This document shows, piece after piece, positions 1 through 6,949 of a stretch of 13,674 nt of DNA. The notes beneath the pieces were generated by a model that saw only the letters and a program-made list of their open reading frames with translations, was not told the DNA's origin and ran no database searches. The position numbers were made by a program, and so were the translations under genes. Each line of letters begins with the position of its first letter. Position 1 is the stretch's first letter. The DNA is taken from the NCBI GenBank assembly GCA_021152555.1, contig JAGKVE010000051.1:1-13674 (forward strand). The letters run 5' to 3'. The DNA comes from Bacteroidia bacterium. Lineage in GTDB: Bacteria > Bacteroidota > Bacteroidia > Bacteroidales > Paludibacteraceae.

Positions 1-190
1 GCCGGCAAGCAAGCTTTCCGTCATCTAAATGTCATTCATGCTCATAGCAGGATTACACCTTGCTATCACTACCCTAACCTTCCTGCTGCTTCTAAAAAAA
101 CGGTCGAAAACAACAAAGTAGAGGCAAACGTTGAGGGATTGATCAGATGGTTTTCTAAAAGGACATAGTCCGCGTTTTCGGTTATAACAA
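1..190. other. Left-edge stretch with no recognisable gene
   Basis: No convincing coding region, RNA gene or repeat is visible. A 70-codon open frame on the minus strand (25-237) would need a TTG start inside the strong hairpin at 204-234 and has no recognisable motif, so I do not call it a gene. The stretch lies downstream, on the minus strand, of the terminator at 191-234, so it is either the spacer to the next gene beyond the window or the leader of that gene. Confidence 0.5.
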
Positions 191-234
191 AAATAAAAAA
201 GGACACTCGCACCCGGGGTATCCGAATGCGAGTG
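191..234 (-). terminator. Rho-independent terminator after the 94-residue gene
   Basis: On the minus strand CACTCGCA (234-227) pairs perfectly with TGCGAGTG (211-204), an 8-bp GC-rich stem with a 15-base loop. TCC and then a T-rich run (TTTTTTATTT, 200-191) follow. This is the classical intrinsic terminator layout, 48 bases past the stop codon at 283. A TACCTTTG promoter-like box abuts its 5' side (235-242), so part of the stem may alternatively be the 5' end of a downstream transcript. Confidence 0.7.
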
Positions 235-242
235 CAAAGGTA
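235..242 (-). promoter_or_regulatory. Possible -7 box directing transcription leftwards
   Basis: The minus strand reads TACCTTTG, an exact match to the Bacteroidales -7 consensus TAnnTTTG, followed by CACTCGC. No good -33 TTG/TTTG element lies 19-21 bases upstream. The predicted start would fall inside the 5' arm of the hairpin at 204-234. It may drive a gene beyond the left edge, or be a chance match. Confidence 0.3.
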
Positions 243-282
243 CTGCAAATTATGTTAACTAAATCTGCATAATGCAGAAAGG

Positions 283-567
283 CTAATTCAGGCGCAGCGA
301 CAGCCATGTTTTTTGCCATATCTTGCGCCATCGGCTGAATGTTCCGCTATCTACATTCATCATCCTAAGGGCTTGATAACTAAACCATCGGAGTTCTTTT
401 TCCCGGTAATAATCATAGAGAATCTCTGTCATCAAGTAAACAAGACGGGTCCTATCAATGGTGTCATTGTCAGAGTCGTCCCGATGGTTACAATTCGGTT
501 CATGACTGCGGACGTACTCATTCCATGCCCGCAGAACGGCCATTTCAGCCGGAGATAAATTTGTCAT
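283..567 (-). CDS. Small protein of unknown function, possible HTH-like C-terminus
   Basis: This 94-residue protein matches no family I recognise. Residues 1-40 are polar and acidic, with a histidine/aspartate-rich stretch (HEPNCNHRDDSDND at about 22-35). Residues 41-60 look helical (YLMTEILYDYY). Residues 62-85 read like a helix-turn-helix, with FSYQALRMMNVDSGTFSRWRKIW resembling 'YxxLAxxLxVSxGTVSRWxK' patterns. The C-terminus is basic and aromatic. It could be a small DNA-binding regulator, but this rests on sequence feel alone. In favour of a real gene are an ATG start, an exact TAnnTTTG box 48 bases upstream (616-623), and its own intrinsic terminator at 191-234. It lies downstream of hipBA on the same strand but is separated from it by a strong terminator. 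The palindromes in its promoter would suit autoregulation. Confidence 0.6.
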   Translation of the reverse strand: MTNLSPAEMAVLRAWNEYVRSHEPNCNHRDDSDNDTIDRTRLVYLMTEILYDYYREKELRWFSYQALRMMNVDSGTFSRWRKIWQKTWLSLRLN

Positions 568-572
568 AATAC

Positions 573-625
573 GTTAACTTTTTGTTGGTTTTGCGGCAAT
601 ATTGCCAATTACCCACAAAGTTAAC
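573..625 (-). promoter_or_regulatory. Promoter with nested palindromes for the 94-residue gene
   Basis: The minus-strand -7 box TAACTTTG lies at 616-623 (consensus TAnnTTTG); the -33 element is not convincing. The box overlaps AAAGTTAAC (617-625), whose inverted copy GTTAACTTT lies at 573-581, just before the start codon. Centred between them is a perfect 12-bp palindrome GGCAATATTGCC (595-606), near the expected transcription start. A further GTTAAC occurs at 254-259 past the gene. Operators for a dimeric or tetrameric repressor, possibly the gene's own product, would look like this; that use is inference. Confidence 0.5.
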
Positions 626-635
626 ATTATTTTAC

Positions 636-648
636 GACATACATAAAA
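636..648. repeat. 13-bp direct repeat, left copy (flanks hipBA)
   Basis: GACATACATAAAA is identical to 2261-2273. The two copies bracket the whole hipBA module in the same orientation. The left copy runs into the T-tract side of the hipBA terminator. Confidence 0.6.
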
Positions 649-671
649 AAAAGCCGCCCCGAAGGACGGCT
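645..671 (-). terminator. Rho-independent terminator of hipBA
   Basis: On the minus strand AGCCGTCC (671-664), loop TTCG, then GGGCGGCT (659-652) form an 8-bp stem with one G-T wobble and a stable UUCG tetraloop. Seven T residues follow (651-645). It begins 30 bases after the hipA stop codon and should separate hipBA from the 94-residue gene. Confidence 0.9.
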
Positions 672-700
672 ATGTATTGCTCACCTATTAACACAACTAT

Positions 701-1951
701 CTACCACCGATCTATTATCCGCGCAGCAAAACGCTTTTGTTCAGCCGCAGATATTGCGCATCGGTTGGCGACAATACGCCATTGAGAAACAGCTGCCAGT
801 ACCTCATCGATAATCCTGCGTGCTGCCACCTCAGAGATCATATAGTCGCCTGCAGCGTCCAAGAGAATATCTAATGATGACTGATTGCTTTCCCGTGAGA
901 TTAATAAACTTTGCACCATTATATTGGACGGATTAATATCATACGCAGGGGCCCATTCCCATCCTTTTTCTGACAGCAGGAAGCCATGATTGCGGAAATG
1001 ATCATCATGATTTCCTATAGCTATAGAGAAAGCCACACGCCGAAACAACTGTTCCAACGCTTCTTGCGGATTGACAAATCCAGTATCAGAGAGGACTGCA
1101 TCTACAATATCTAAATATCCGTTACCAGAAGCGGCATCAGCACCATCATGCAATCCGGTAAGCGTCATTGCGGAAGCAAAATGGATACGATTATTCCCCT
1201 GTCTATCAAAACGCTTGGAAAGAAGCGTGTGAAAATGAGTGCCGTCAAGTGAAAGCAACTTAATCTGAGGGATATTAATCCCTGCCATAGACGCTAACTG
1301 AAGGGCCCAATATTCCCATAGTGCGACATCGTAATCATCATTAACGGAAGGGATTTTAGCAATCCATAGATTTCCATCCGTGTCTATAACATTGGCTTTC
1401 GGACGTGCTCCCCCTAACGATGATCCCTGCCGATAGAGATTTAGCAACCATTCTTCTCGCATAGTACCTCCGTTCATTTCGCGGCGTTCATATTCATGCG
1501 CCATATCCATGAACTTTCTTAAGTAAGTTATTGGCGGGACATGCATCTCGGCATATTCACCACCTGTAGCCGGTCCGTCAAAAGAAAACCTCAACGCCCC
1601 CATTCGTGTAGTATCATCAACCTGAATCAGATAATCCACATCTGTTAGATGTCTTGGTGCTCTACCTTGCTGTTGAGCCAATATATGTTCGCGCTTCTTA
1701 ATAAGATTCCTTCCCCACCGGTCGGGCATAGCATCCTGCAATAAACAAAACAACGCCTTGCTTGTATATTGCGGTCCATCAGCATTAAGCAGGTCGCCAC
1801 TTAGCGTGATATGCCGATATCGGCGCAACCAATCCGGAGTGAACTCCCAACGATAGGTCATTTTTCCAAGATTAACATCATATCCGAAAGTTCCCACTGC
1901 AAGCATAGGCGAGAGCAGTGATGTTTCTATGTTCACCTGAATAGTATTCAT
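701..1951 (-). CDS. hipA: HipA-family serine/threonine kinase toxin
   Basis: This 416-residue protein is close to the usual HipA length (about 440). HipA kinases phosphorylate protein targets (glutamyl-tRNA synthetase in E. coli) and arrest growth when not held by HipB. The HipA fold can be followed in order: an N-terminal domain (1-150) with DAMPDRWGRNLI (73-84); the Gly/Ser loop SSLGGARPK (177-185), matching the region of the regulatory autophosphorylated serine; the ATP lysine in AKIPS (K199); LSKRFDR (244-250); the catalytic loop GNHDDHFRNHG (313-323), with D316 in the catalytic position and N321 a metal ligand; and the DFG-like aspartate in APAYDINPS (D338). All kinase residues appear intact, so it should be active. 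Its ATG overlaps the hipB stop codon as ATGA, the usual coupled antitoxin-first arrangement. Its target cannot be read from sequence. Confidence 0.93.
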   Translation of the reverse strand: MNTIQVNIETSLLSPMLAVGTFGYDVNLGKMTYRWEFTPDWLRRYRHITLSGDLLNADGPQYTSKALFCLLQDAMPDRWGRNLIKKREHILAQQQGRAPRHLTDVDYLIQVDDTTRMGALRFSFDGPATGGEYAEMHVPPITYLRKFMDMAHEYERREMNGGTMREEWLLNLYRQGSSLGGARPKANVIDTDGNLWIAKIPSVNDDYDVALWEYWALQLASMAGINIPQIKLLSLDGTHFHTLLSKRFDRQGNNRIHFASAMTLTGLHDGADAASGNGYLDIVDAVLSDTGFVNPQEALEQLFRRVAFSIAIGNHDDHFRNHGFLLSEKGWEWAPAYDINPSNIMVQSLLISRESNQSSLDILLDAAGDYMISEVAARRIIDEVLAAVSQWRIVANRCAISAAEQKRFAARIIDRW

Positions 1952-2265
1952 TTCTGCGAAGCACGTTTACGAGGTTTCAAATCAAGATCCTGAAGAGAAC
2001 GTCCTACCTCATCCTCTTTGGCCAACCATAAAATATCTTCATCCAATCCGAGTGCAAAAAGAACACGGATATATATACCGATTGCAACAGTAGAAAGGCC
2101 TCTCTCTACGCGAATAACCGTCAATTCGCTACACATGGCACGCTCTGCAATCTGCGCGATGGTTAAATCACGGCGTAATCTTGCTAACCTTATTTGCTCT
2201 CCTACTATCTGGAGATTCTTCTCTGCCCTGCGGGGCAATTTATTTGCCATAGTTTTTTTTGACAT
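1948..2265 (-). CDS. hipB: HipB-like XRE-family HTH antitoxin
   Basis: This 105-residue protein has a Cro/C1 (XRE) helix-turn-helix at about residues 18-75: GEQIRLARLRRDLTIAQIAE, then recognition-helix region CSELTVIRVERG and the closing helix YIRVLFALGLDEDIL. By family knowledge it binds the hipBA operator and HipA, neutralising the kinase and repressing the operon. The C-terminal tail (LKPRKRASQK) is basic and probably flexible. ATG at 2265 is the default start; ATG at 2250 is possible and would drop MSKKT. The coding sequence begins next to a run of eight adenines (2252-2259, minus strand). It overlaps hipA by four bases and has a well-formed promoter upstream (2335-2365). Confidence 0.9.
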   Translation of the reverse strand: MSKKTMANKLPRRAEKNLQIVGEQIRLARLRRDLTIAQIAERAMCSELTVIRVERGLSTVAIGIYIRVLFALGLDEDILWLAKEDEVGRSLQDLDLKPRKRASQK

Positions 2266-2273
2266 ACATAAAA
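2261..2273. repeat. 13-bp direct repeat, right copy (flanks hipBA)
   Basis: GACATACATAAAA, identical to 636-648. This copy overlaps the hipB start codon (2263-2265). Confidence 0.6.
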
Positions 2274-2334
2274 TATATTATAGTAAAATAAAATTAATAA
2301 TATACTTTATTATATTATATTTTAAAAACGAGTG

Positions 2335-2365
2335 CAAAATTACAGAAAAAGATTCATATAAACAA
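2335..2365 (-). promoter_or_regulatory. hipBA promoter
   Basis: The minus strand has TTG (2365-2363), a 20-base spacer, then TAATTTTG (2342-2335), fitting the Bacteroidales -33/-7 consensus. The predicted start lies near 2328, leaving a very AT-rich leader of about 60 bases before the hipB ATG. That leader holds interleaved AT palindromes (about 2285-2325) that could bind HipB; no operator is assigned. Confidence 0.7.
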
Positions 2366-2415
2366 GTTTTTTGCAGAAAATCCACAAAATACTTGTATGT
2401 TTAGGGCGTTTTGGC

Positions 2416-2445
2416 AAAAAAAATGTTATTTGCAGCATCGCTGCA
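2416..2445 (-). terminator. Probable terminator of the glycan operon
   Basis: On the minus strand TGCAGC (2445-2440), a 3-base loop, and GCTGCA (2436-2431) form a perfect 6-bp stem. Seven bases later comes a T8 run (2423-2416). It sits 21 bases after the stop codon of the last glycosyltransferase and upstream of the hipBA promoter. The gap between stem and T run makes it weaker than the terminator at 645-671. Confidence 0.55.
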
Positions 2446-2466
2446 CTGTAACTTCGGAGTGGATAC

Positions 2467-3261
2467 TTATCCCAAAATCTTGCGTTTGAGTTTAATCAAT
2501 CGTGTGCGCCAGGCGGGACTGAGATGACGCAAGAGCCTACCCTTCCAAGTGCTCTGCGCCCAGCTGCTCTCGCCCATATGCTCGCAATACGTCTCTGCAT
2601 TCCGCACATCCTCTCCCGTCGTCAGCACCGGGCAGAAATAATGCACCGGGAATATATGTAATGATGGAATGTTCGCGGTTTCTCCGCTTAATGATGGAAT
2701 GGTGAAGTCCTTCTCGACTCCATCGGCTACAAACCCTTGCGCTTCCAGACGGTCGGAGAAATACGATGTGTTGGGCGTCAGGTCGAGCGAGCCGTCCGGT
2801 TTGATGAATGTTCTGTTCGCATATGTCTGCAGCATATCTCTTACCCATGCGCCATGCGGTTCGGAAGCAATAACACCTTGCATCACCGGCTGCCTTTTCG
2901 AGCCCTCGTATCCAGCGAAGGCGGGATACTTGTCCATCAGGTCATCCAACGGCCGGTACACCTTGAAATCCACATCCATGTACAGCCCGCCGTATTGCTC
3001 CAACGCCCATAGCCGCACGTAGTCCGACACAAACGCAAATTTCCGCGCATCATATGCCTGCTTTACATATACCGGCATATGCTCCAACCAACACCCCTCT
3101 TCTCCTTTCAGGGGAGAGAGGGTTTGGGAGAGAGAGGCTTCATCCCATCGCATTATTTGCCAGGATGGCATATGCTCTTTCCATGAAGCAATACACCGTT
3201 CCGCGAGCGGCGGCAATGGTGCGCCTCCAATCCAGCAATAATGAATTATCTTAGGCATCAT
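2467..3261 (-). CDS. GT32-type (OCH1-like) glycosyltransferase, last gene of the glycan operon
   Basis: This 264-residue protein (from the ATG at 3261) carries the hallmarks of bacterial GT32/capsular sugar-transfer enzymes: N-terminal PKIIHYCWIGG (3-13), FAFVSDYVRLWALEQYGGLYM (76-96 region) and the metal- and nucleotide-sugar-binding DVD (96-98). It should transfer a sugar from a nucleotide donor during surface-polysaccharide assembly at the inner face of the membrane. An upstream in-frame TTG-like start at 3300 exists, but the ATG at 3261 forms an ATGA overlap with the previous gene's stop, matching the operon pattern. Residues about 42-58 (SLSQTLSPLKGEEGCW) look like an insertion relative to the family and are encoded by a palindromic repeat-like sequence. 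The gene is visibly GC-richer than its neighbours (36 of 60 bases at 2521-2580). Confidence 0.85.
   Translation of the reverse strand: MMPKIIHYCWIGGAPLPPLAERCIASWKEHMPSWQIMRWDEASLSQTLSPLKGEEGCWLEHMPVYVKQAYDARKFAFVSDYVRLWALEQYGGLYMDVDFKVYRPLDDLMDKYPAFAGYEGSKRQPVMQGVIASEPHGAWVRDMLQTYANRTFIKPDGSLDLTPNTSYFSDRLEAQGFVADGVEKDFTIPSLSGETANIPSLHIFPVHYFCPVLTTGEDVRNAETYCEHMGESSWAQSTWKGRLLRHLSPAWRTRLIKLKRKILG
3095..3139 (-). repeat. Palindromic repeat-like insert inside the GT32 gene
   Basis: CCCTCTTCTCC (3095-3105) pairs with GGAGAGAGGG (3113-3122) apart from one bulged base, and a purine-rich tail (TTTGGGAGAGAGAGGC) follows. Translated, it gives SLSQTLSPLKGEE, a peptide typical of dispersed Bacteroidota intergenic repeats read through in frame. 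It lies between two copies of GGCATATGCTC (3074-3084 and 3167-3177). That it belongs to a dispersed family is from memory of similar sequences, not from a search. Confidence 0.5.
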
Positions 3262-4211
3262 GGGCGTCTCAATAATCGGGCAATTTGGAAAGTAATCCAC
3301 GTATATGCCATACGCGTCATTATCGTAGGTCTTTTATCCTCTCTTGCAAACTTTTTTGCAGAAGCATAATCGTTATTACGATATGCAGCCAACAGCAATA
3401 AGTGGGAGTATTGGTTATTAAAATATTCGTCCTCATGATATGCGCCAAAATATGGGAACATCTCATGTAGAAGTCTTACAGTGTTTTTATCTCCTTCGCG
3501 GCGACGAAGTATTCTATTATAGTCAATATCTCTTGTCACAGATATATTCCCCATGCGATAAGTCACCGTAGAAACAGGCAAATATCTCACCTCGCCATAT
3601 GCAGACAAAATAACCCATGTGGGCCAATCTTCTCCCACCGTACCTACTTCTATAAATTTCTCTAATGGCATGTATTGCTCAAACGCAGAACGCCGAATGC
3701 AGCTGGTGGGCCAACAAATAGATGGATTGCCATTAAATATATCTCTCTGTATTCGTCCCTCCAATATATTAATCCCCTTTGATTTATTATGGCCATGAAT
3801 CGTTTTCCTCGTTCTTTCATCATATGTATCATAGTCGGAATGGAGCACAACACATTCCGGATGCGATTCCATGAAATCCACCTGCAATTGAATTTTATCC
3901 GGATTATGCCACCAATCATCTCCATCACACACCATGATATACTTGCCGATTCCGGCTTTGATGCAAGACAACAGATTTCTCTGAGGGCCTATATTTTGCT
4001 CATGCGCAAGTATTCTTATATTACCGTATTTAGCCTCATACGCTCTGCATACAGCAAGTGTATTATCCGAGCTATGGTTTTCCCCTATTATAATTTCAAA
4101 GGAATAGGTAGTTTGCTGTGCCAAAATAGAATCTAAGGTTTGTTTCACCATTACCTCTTGATTATAGGCACGAACAATAACAGAGACCATCATTTGTAGT
4201 TGTTTTACCAT
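3258..4211 (-). CDS. GT2-family glycosyltransferase (GT-A fold)
   Basis: This 317-residue family-2 transferase starts with VSVIVRAYNQEVMVKQTLDSIL (9-30) and continues with EIIIGENHSSDNT (39-51), the nucleotide-binding start of the GT-A fold. The metal-binding motif is DGDDWW (96-101) and the probable catalytic-base region is GEDWPTW (193-199). The C-terminal 80 residues are helical and basic (IARLLRRP end) with no clear membrane span. It probably adds one sugar to the lipid-linked repeat unit of a capsule or O-antigen. ATG at 4211 is used; ATG at 4193 or 4190 (MMVSVIV) is equally plausible and would put the start directly before the first strand. Two bases separate it from the TPP-enzyme stop, and it overlaps the GT32 start by four bases. 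Sugar specificity cannot be told. Confidence 0.9.
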   Translation of the reverse strand: MVKQLQMMVSVIVRAYNQEVMVKQTLDSILAQQTTYSFEIIIGENHSSDNTLAVCRAYEAKYGNIRILAHEQNIGPQRNLLSCIKAGIGKYIMVCDGDDWWHNPDKIQLQVDFMESHPECVVLHSDYDTYDERTRKTIHGHNKSKGINILEGRIQRDIFNGNPSICWPTSCIRRSAFEQYMPLEKFIEVGTVGEDWPTWVILSAYGEVRYLPVSTVTYRMGNISVTRDIDYNRILRRREGDKNTVRLLHEMFPYFGAYHEDEYFNNQYSHLLLLAAYRNNDYASAKKFAREDKRPTIMTRMAYTWITFQIARLLRRP

Positions 4212-4213
4212 AA

Positions 4214-6004
4214 TTACATCTCATCAATTGGTTTCACTATCATTTCCTTTTCAAACACCTCACGATCAAGATATGGGAACATATCCTCCAATGGTTTAGA
4301 TACTATCGTCCCATCCAGTTTCATCATAGATTGCGATGTAGGGACTATAGATTGTAGTGGTTGTGAAATCACCTCAATCACAGCAGGCCTATTGTCAGCA
4401 AATATTTTCGGCAATTCTTCTTTGGCAGACGCAATCGAGTCTATGCGATAGTAGGGCAATTCAAAGGCTTTCACTACTTTCTCAAAGTTCGGGAATGGGA
4501 CTTTAGAAGTTGGACCTTCTGCCACCAGATGACCGGCAAAAAACTTATTTTCCGATTGACGGATTGACAAGTAACCTTCGTTATTTACTACGAATAGTTT
4601 TAACGGCAATTGATGGAAGTGCATTATGCTGATTTCTTGCATATTCTGCATAAACGAGCCATCACCTGTGATACCGACAGTCACGTTATTCAAGTCAGCG
4701 ACAGCTACTCCTATAGAAGCCGGTAGTGTGTATCCCATTGTAGCCAAGGCTCCGGACGGAATATAACGTTGTCCTTCTTTTAGATTAATAGCCTGAGATG
4801 TCACATAGAATGCAGATCCGGCATCGGAAATAACAGGATTCTTTGCCGTGGTATAATCGTTGAGCAATTCGATGAACTTATAGTAGTTCAAGCCCTCACT
4901 ATCATTATCATATTCGGGAACGAAAATAGTGAAGTCCTTTTTCCACTCATTGGTTTTTGCTAACCATTGCTCATATTTCGGCAGTTCTTTCTGAGCCAAC
5001 TGCTGCAAGAAATCTTTCGCGTCAGTAATGATAATTTTGTTAAATTTAACAAGCGGTTTTTTGTGTTCAACTTCATCAATATCCACAATCACCACTTTCG
5101 CCTCGCGCGCAAAAAGTTCCGGTTCAAAACCGATAGAAGATACCGATAACCGGCTTCCGATTACCAACAGCAAATCTGCATTCTGCATTGCAAAATTACC
5201 TGCACGCGTTCCTTTAATACCAATACGGCCTATATTGCACTTATGATCACTCGGCAACACGTCTATTCCGAGGAATGAATTAACCACCGGTATATCGCAA
5301 CGCTCTACTAATTGACGTAAGTCATTACAGGCATCGGCAATTCGCACACCATGTCCGGCTATGATAACAGGACGCTTGGCTGAACGCAACATTTGAGCAA
5401 CATCGTCTATATCTTTATTGATATCTTTTTGGGGGTCAATTTCCAGAGTAAACGAACGTAGCGAAGCCTCCTCTATCTTGCTATTTTGTACATCCAATGG
5501 GACATCAATCCACACAGGTCCCGGGCGACCATGCTTTGCCAAATATACTGCTTTTTCCAAATGATAACGAATATCTTCCGGTTTGTCAATCATTACTGCA
5601 TATTTCGTAATGGGTGAAACAATCGGGATAATATCCACTTCTTGTTGACCAAATTGACGAAGCCCCTCAATGCCACTTAAGCGCACAGTATTCTTGCGTT
5701 TCGCTTGCCCCGAGATAAAAACACAAGGCACAGAATCTTGATAGGCACCAAGCACACCGGTAATAGTATTCGTTGAACCGGGACCACAAGTAACAACAGC
5801 AACACCCAAATCATTCTTCATGCGTGCATAGGCCTCGGTTGCCATAGATACCGACTGCTCATGGTGCAAGCACCAATAGGTCATCTTATCTGAACTTCCA
5901 AAAGAGTTTATTAAATGCATACACCCTCCGCCAGAAAGCATAAACACATCTTTTACTCCTTGTTGTTCAAAGAACTTAACAATATAATCAGTTAATTTTA
6001 TCAT
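4214..6004 (-). CDS. Acetolactate-synthase-like thiamine-diphosphate enzyme in a glycan operon
   Basis: This 596-residue protein has the three-domain plan of the acetolactate synthase family: an N-terminal Pyr domain with catalytic glutamate E49 in HHEQ (47-50), which activates thiamine diphosphate; a middle domain (about 190-340, RPVIIAGHGV at 211-220); and a C-terminal PP domain with GDGS (447-450) and NN (474-475), the GDG-Nx-NN cofactor motif. Such enzymes decarboxylate a 2-oxo acid and add the resulting acyl carbanion to an acceptor. In sugar pathways YerE of Yersinia adds an acetyl unit to a 4-ketosugar to give a branched sugar. The setting between PanB-like, SDR and glycosyltransferase genes, with no ilvN, ilvC or ilvD in the window, argues for a sugar- or acyl-building role rather than valine synthesis. 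ATG at 6004 gives an ATGA overlap with the panB-like gene; a TTG at 6010 is less likely. Substrate unknown. Confidence 0.85.
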   Translation of the reverse strand: MIKLTDYIVKFFEQQGVKDVFMLSGGGCMHLINSFGSSDKMTYWCLHHEQSVSMATEAYARMKNDLGVAVVTCGPGSTNTITGVLGAYQDSVPCVFISGQAKRKNTVRLSGIEGLRQFGQQEVDIIPIVSPITKYAVMIDKPEDIRYHLEKAVYLAKHGRPGPVWIDVPLDVQNSKIEEASLRSFTLEIDPQKDINKDIDDVAQMLRSAKRPVIIAGHGVRIADACNDLRQLVERCDIPVVNSFLGIDVLPSDHKCNIGRIGIKGTRAGNFAMQNADLLLVIGSRLSVSSIGFEPELFAREAKVVIVDIDEVEHKKPLVKFNKIIITDAKDFLQQLAQKELPKYEQWLAKTNEWKKDFTIFVPEYDNDSEGLNYYKFIELLNDYTTAKNPVISDAGSAFYVTSQAINLKEGQRYIPSGALATMGYTLPASIGVAVADLNNVTVGITGDGSFMQNMQEISIMHFHQLPLKLFVVNNEGYLSIRQSENKFFAGHLVAEGPTSKVPFPNFEKVVKAFELPYYRIDSIASAKEELPKIFADNRPAVIEVISQPLQSIVPTSQSMMKLDGTIVSKPLEDMFPYLDREVFEKEMIVKPIDEM

Positions 6005-6933
6005 TTCCAATATTTGGATTGTTTGATTTCTGCTAATTGTTCATCCTTTATAGGATAAATATATTCCTCGCTTGGGAATTGACGCGCTTTCACTTCCTCA
6101 ATATATTTAGCGATTGCCATCTCTGCTATAGCAAACAGACCATCTTTGCGATGCTCACGACCATATTGCTTCATATCATCCACTTCTTTCAATCCCGCAG
6201 CAAAGTCATGGATAACTTCCGGCACATAGCATTTAGCGAACCAAGGACGGAAAGATTGATAGAAGCCCATCATATCATGCATGATGATTAACTGACCATC
6301 TACCTCATTTCCTGCTCCGATTCCCAGCACAGGGATGTCCAATTGTTTTGCTATTTGTCCTGCCGGTTCGGATGGCATTGCCTCTAACAACAACGCCATT
6401 ACTCCAGCCTCTTGCAAAGCAAGTGCATCTTCCATCGTTTCATCGAAACTCTTTAGCGTTTTGCCTTGTACATTATATCCTCCGAAAGAAGATGTAGATT
6501 GCGGAGTTAAGCCAAGGTGACCAACCACCAAGATACCAGCATCCACAATAGCTTTTACTTTGTCAATCACACGACGTCCACCTTCTAATTTGATAGCATC
6601 GCATCCGGCTTCTTTGACAAAACGCATGGCGTTCTCAACAGCTTTCTCTTTGCTAATTTCGTATGAACCTTGCGGCATATCGCCCACAATAAAAGTATTC
6701 GGTGCTCCCCGACGTGCAGACTTAGCCAGCACAATCATCTCATCCATAGTGACCGGATTGGTTGTCTCATAACCGAGTTGAACCATTCCGCCGCTATCAC
6801 CAACAAGAATCATATCAATTCCTGCATTCTCTGCCGCACTAGCAAACGGAAGATCATAAGAAGTAATCCACGTAACAGGTTCTCCCGTCGCCTTCATTTT
6901 TTGGATGGATTTGAGATTTAATTTCTTTTTCAT
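6001..6933 (-). CDS. PanB-like 3-methyl-2-oxobutanoate hydroxymethyltransferase
   Basis: This 310-residue protein follows PanB closely. PanB uses 5,10-methylenetetrahydrofolate to hydroxymethylate 2-oxoisovalerate to ketopantoate. The metal ligands are present in VGDSGGM (D46), VGDMP (D85) and KLEGG (E117), with the substrate lysine K115. GHLGLTPQS (138-146), the catalytic glutamate in LLLEAMPSE (E184), and GIGAGNEVDGQ (204-214) are also intact. Typical PanB is about 265-275 residues. The extra length lies mostly in the C-terminal region (about 235-280), before a PanB-like ending FPSEEYIYP, and in a short tail. It is embedded in the glycan operon: 16 bases after the SDR stop and overlapping the TPP gene by four. 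No panC or panD is visible. It may therefore act on another 2-oxo acid in sugar or acyl-group synthesis, or be a second panB. I withhold the symbol because the pantothenate role is doubtful. Confidence 0.85.
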   Translation of the reverse strand: MKKKLNLKSIQKMKATGEPVTWITSYDLPFASAAENAGIDMILVGDSGGMVQLGYETTNPVTMDEMIVLAKSARRGAPNTFIVGDMPQGSYEISKEKAVENAMRFVKEAGCDAIKLEGGRRVIDKVKAIVDAGILVVGHLGLTPQSTSSFGGYNVQGKTLKSFDETMEDALALQEAGVMALLLEAMPSEPAGQIAKQLDIPVLGIGAGNEVDGQLIIMHDMMGFYQSFRPWFAKCYVPEVIHDFAAGLKEVDDMKQYGREHRKDGLFAIAEMAIAKYIEEVKARQFPSEEYIYPIKDEQLAEIKQSKYWK

Positions 6934-6949
6934 TTTATTTGTTTAAATA

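Noticed and set aside
25..237. 70-codon open frame on the minus strand
   Set aside because: It needs a TTG start next to the hairpin at 204-234, has no recognisable motif and no plausible ribosome-binding site; a chance frame is more likely.
2018..2404. 128-codon plus-strand open frame across hipB and its promoter
   Set aside because: It is antisense to hipB, and its C-terminal half is translated AT-rich promoter DNA.
4214..6933. Housekeeping valine/pantothenate operon
   Set aside because: The TPP and PanB-like genes are embedded between SDR and glycosyltransferase genes with overlapping starts, and no ilv or panC/D partner is present.
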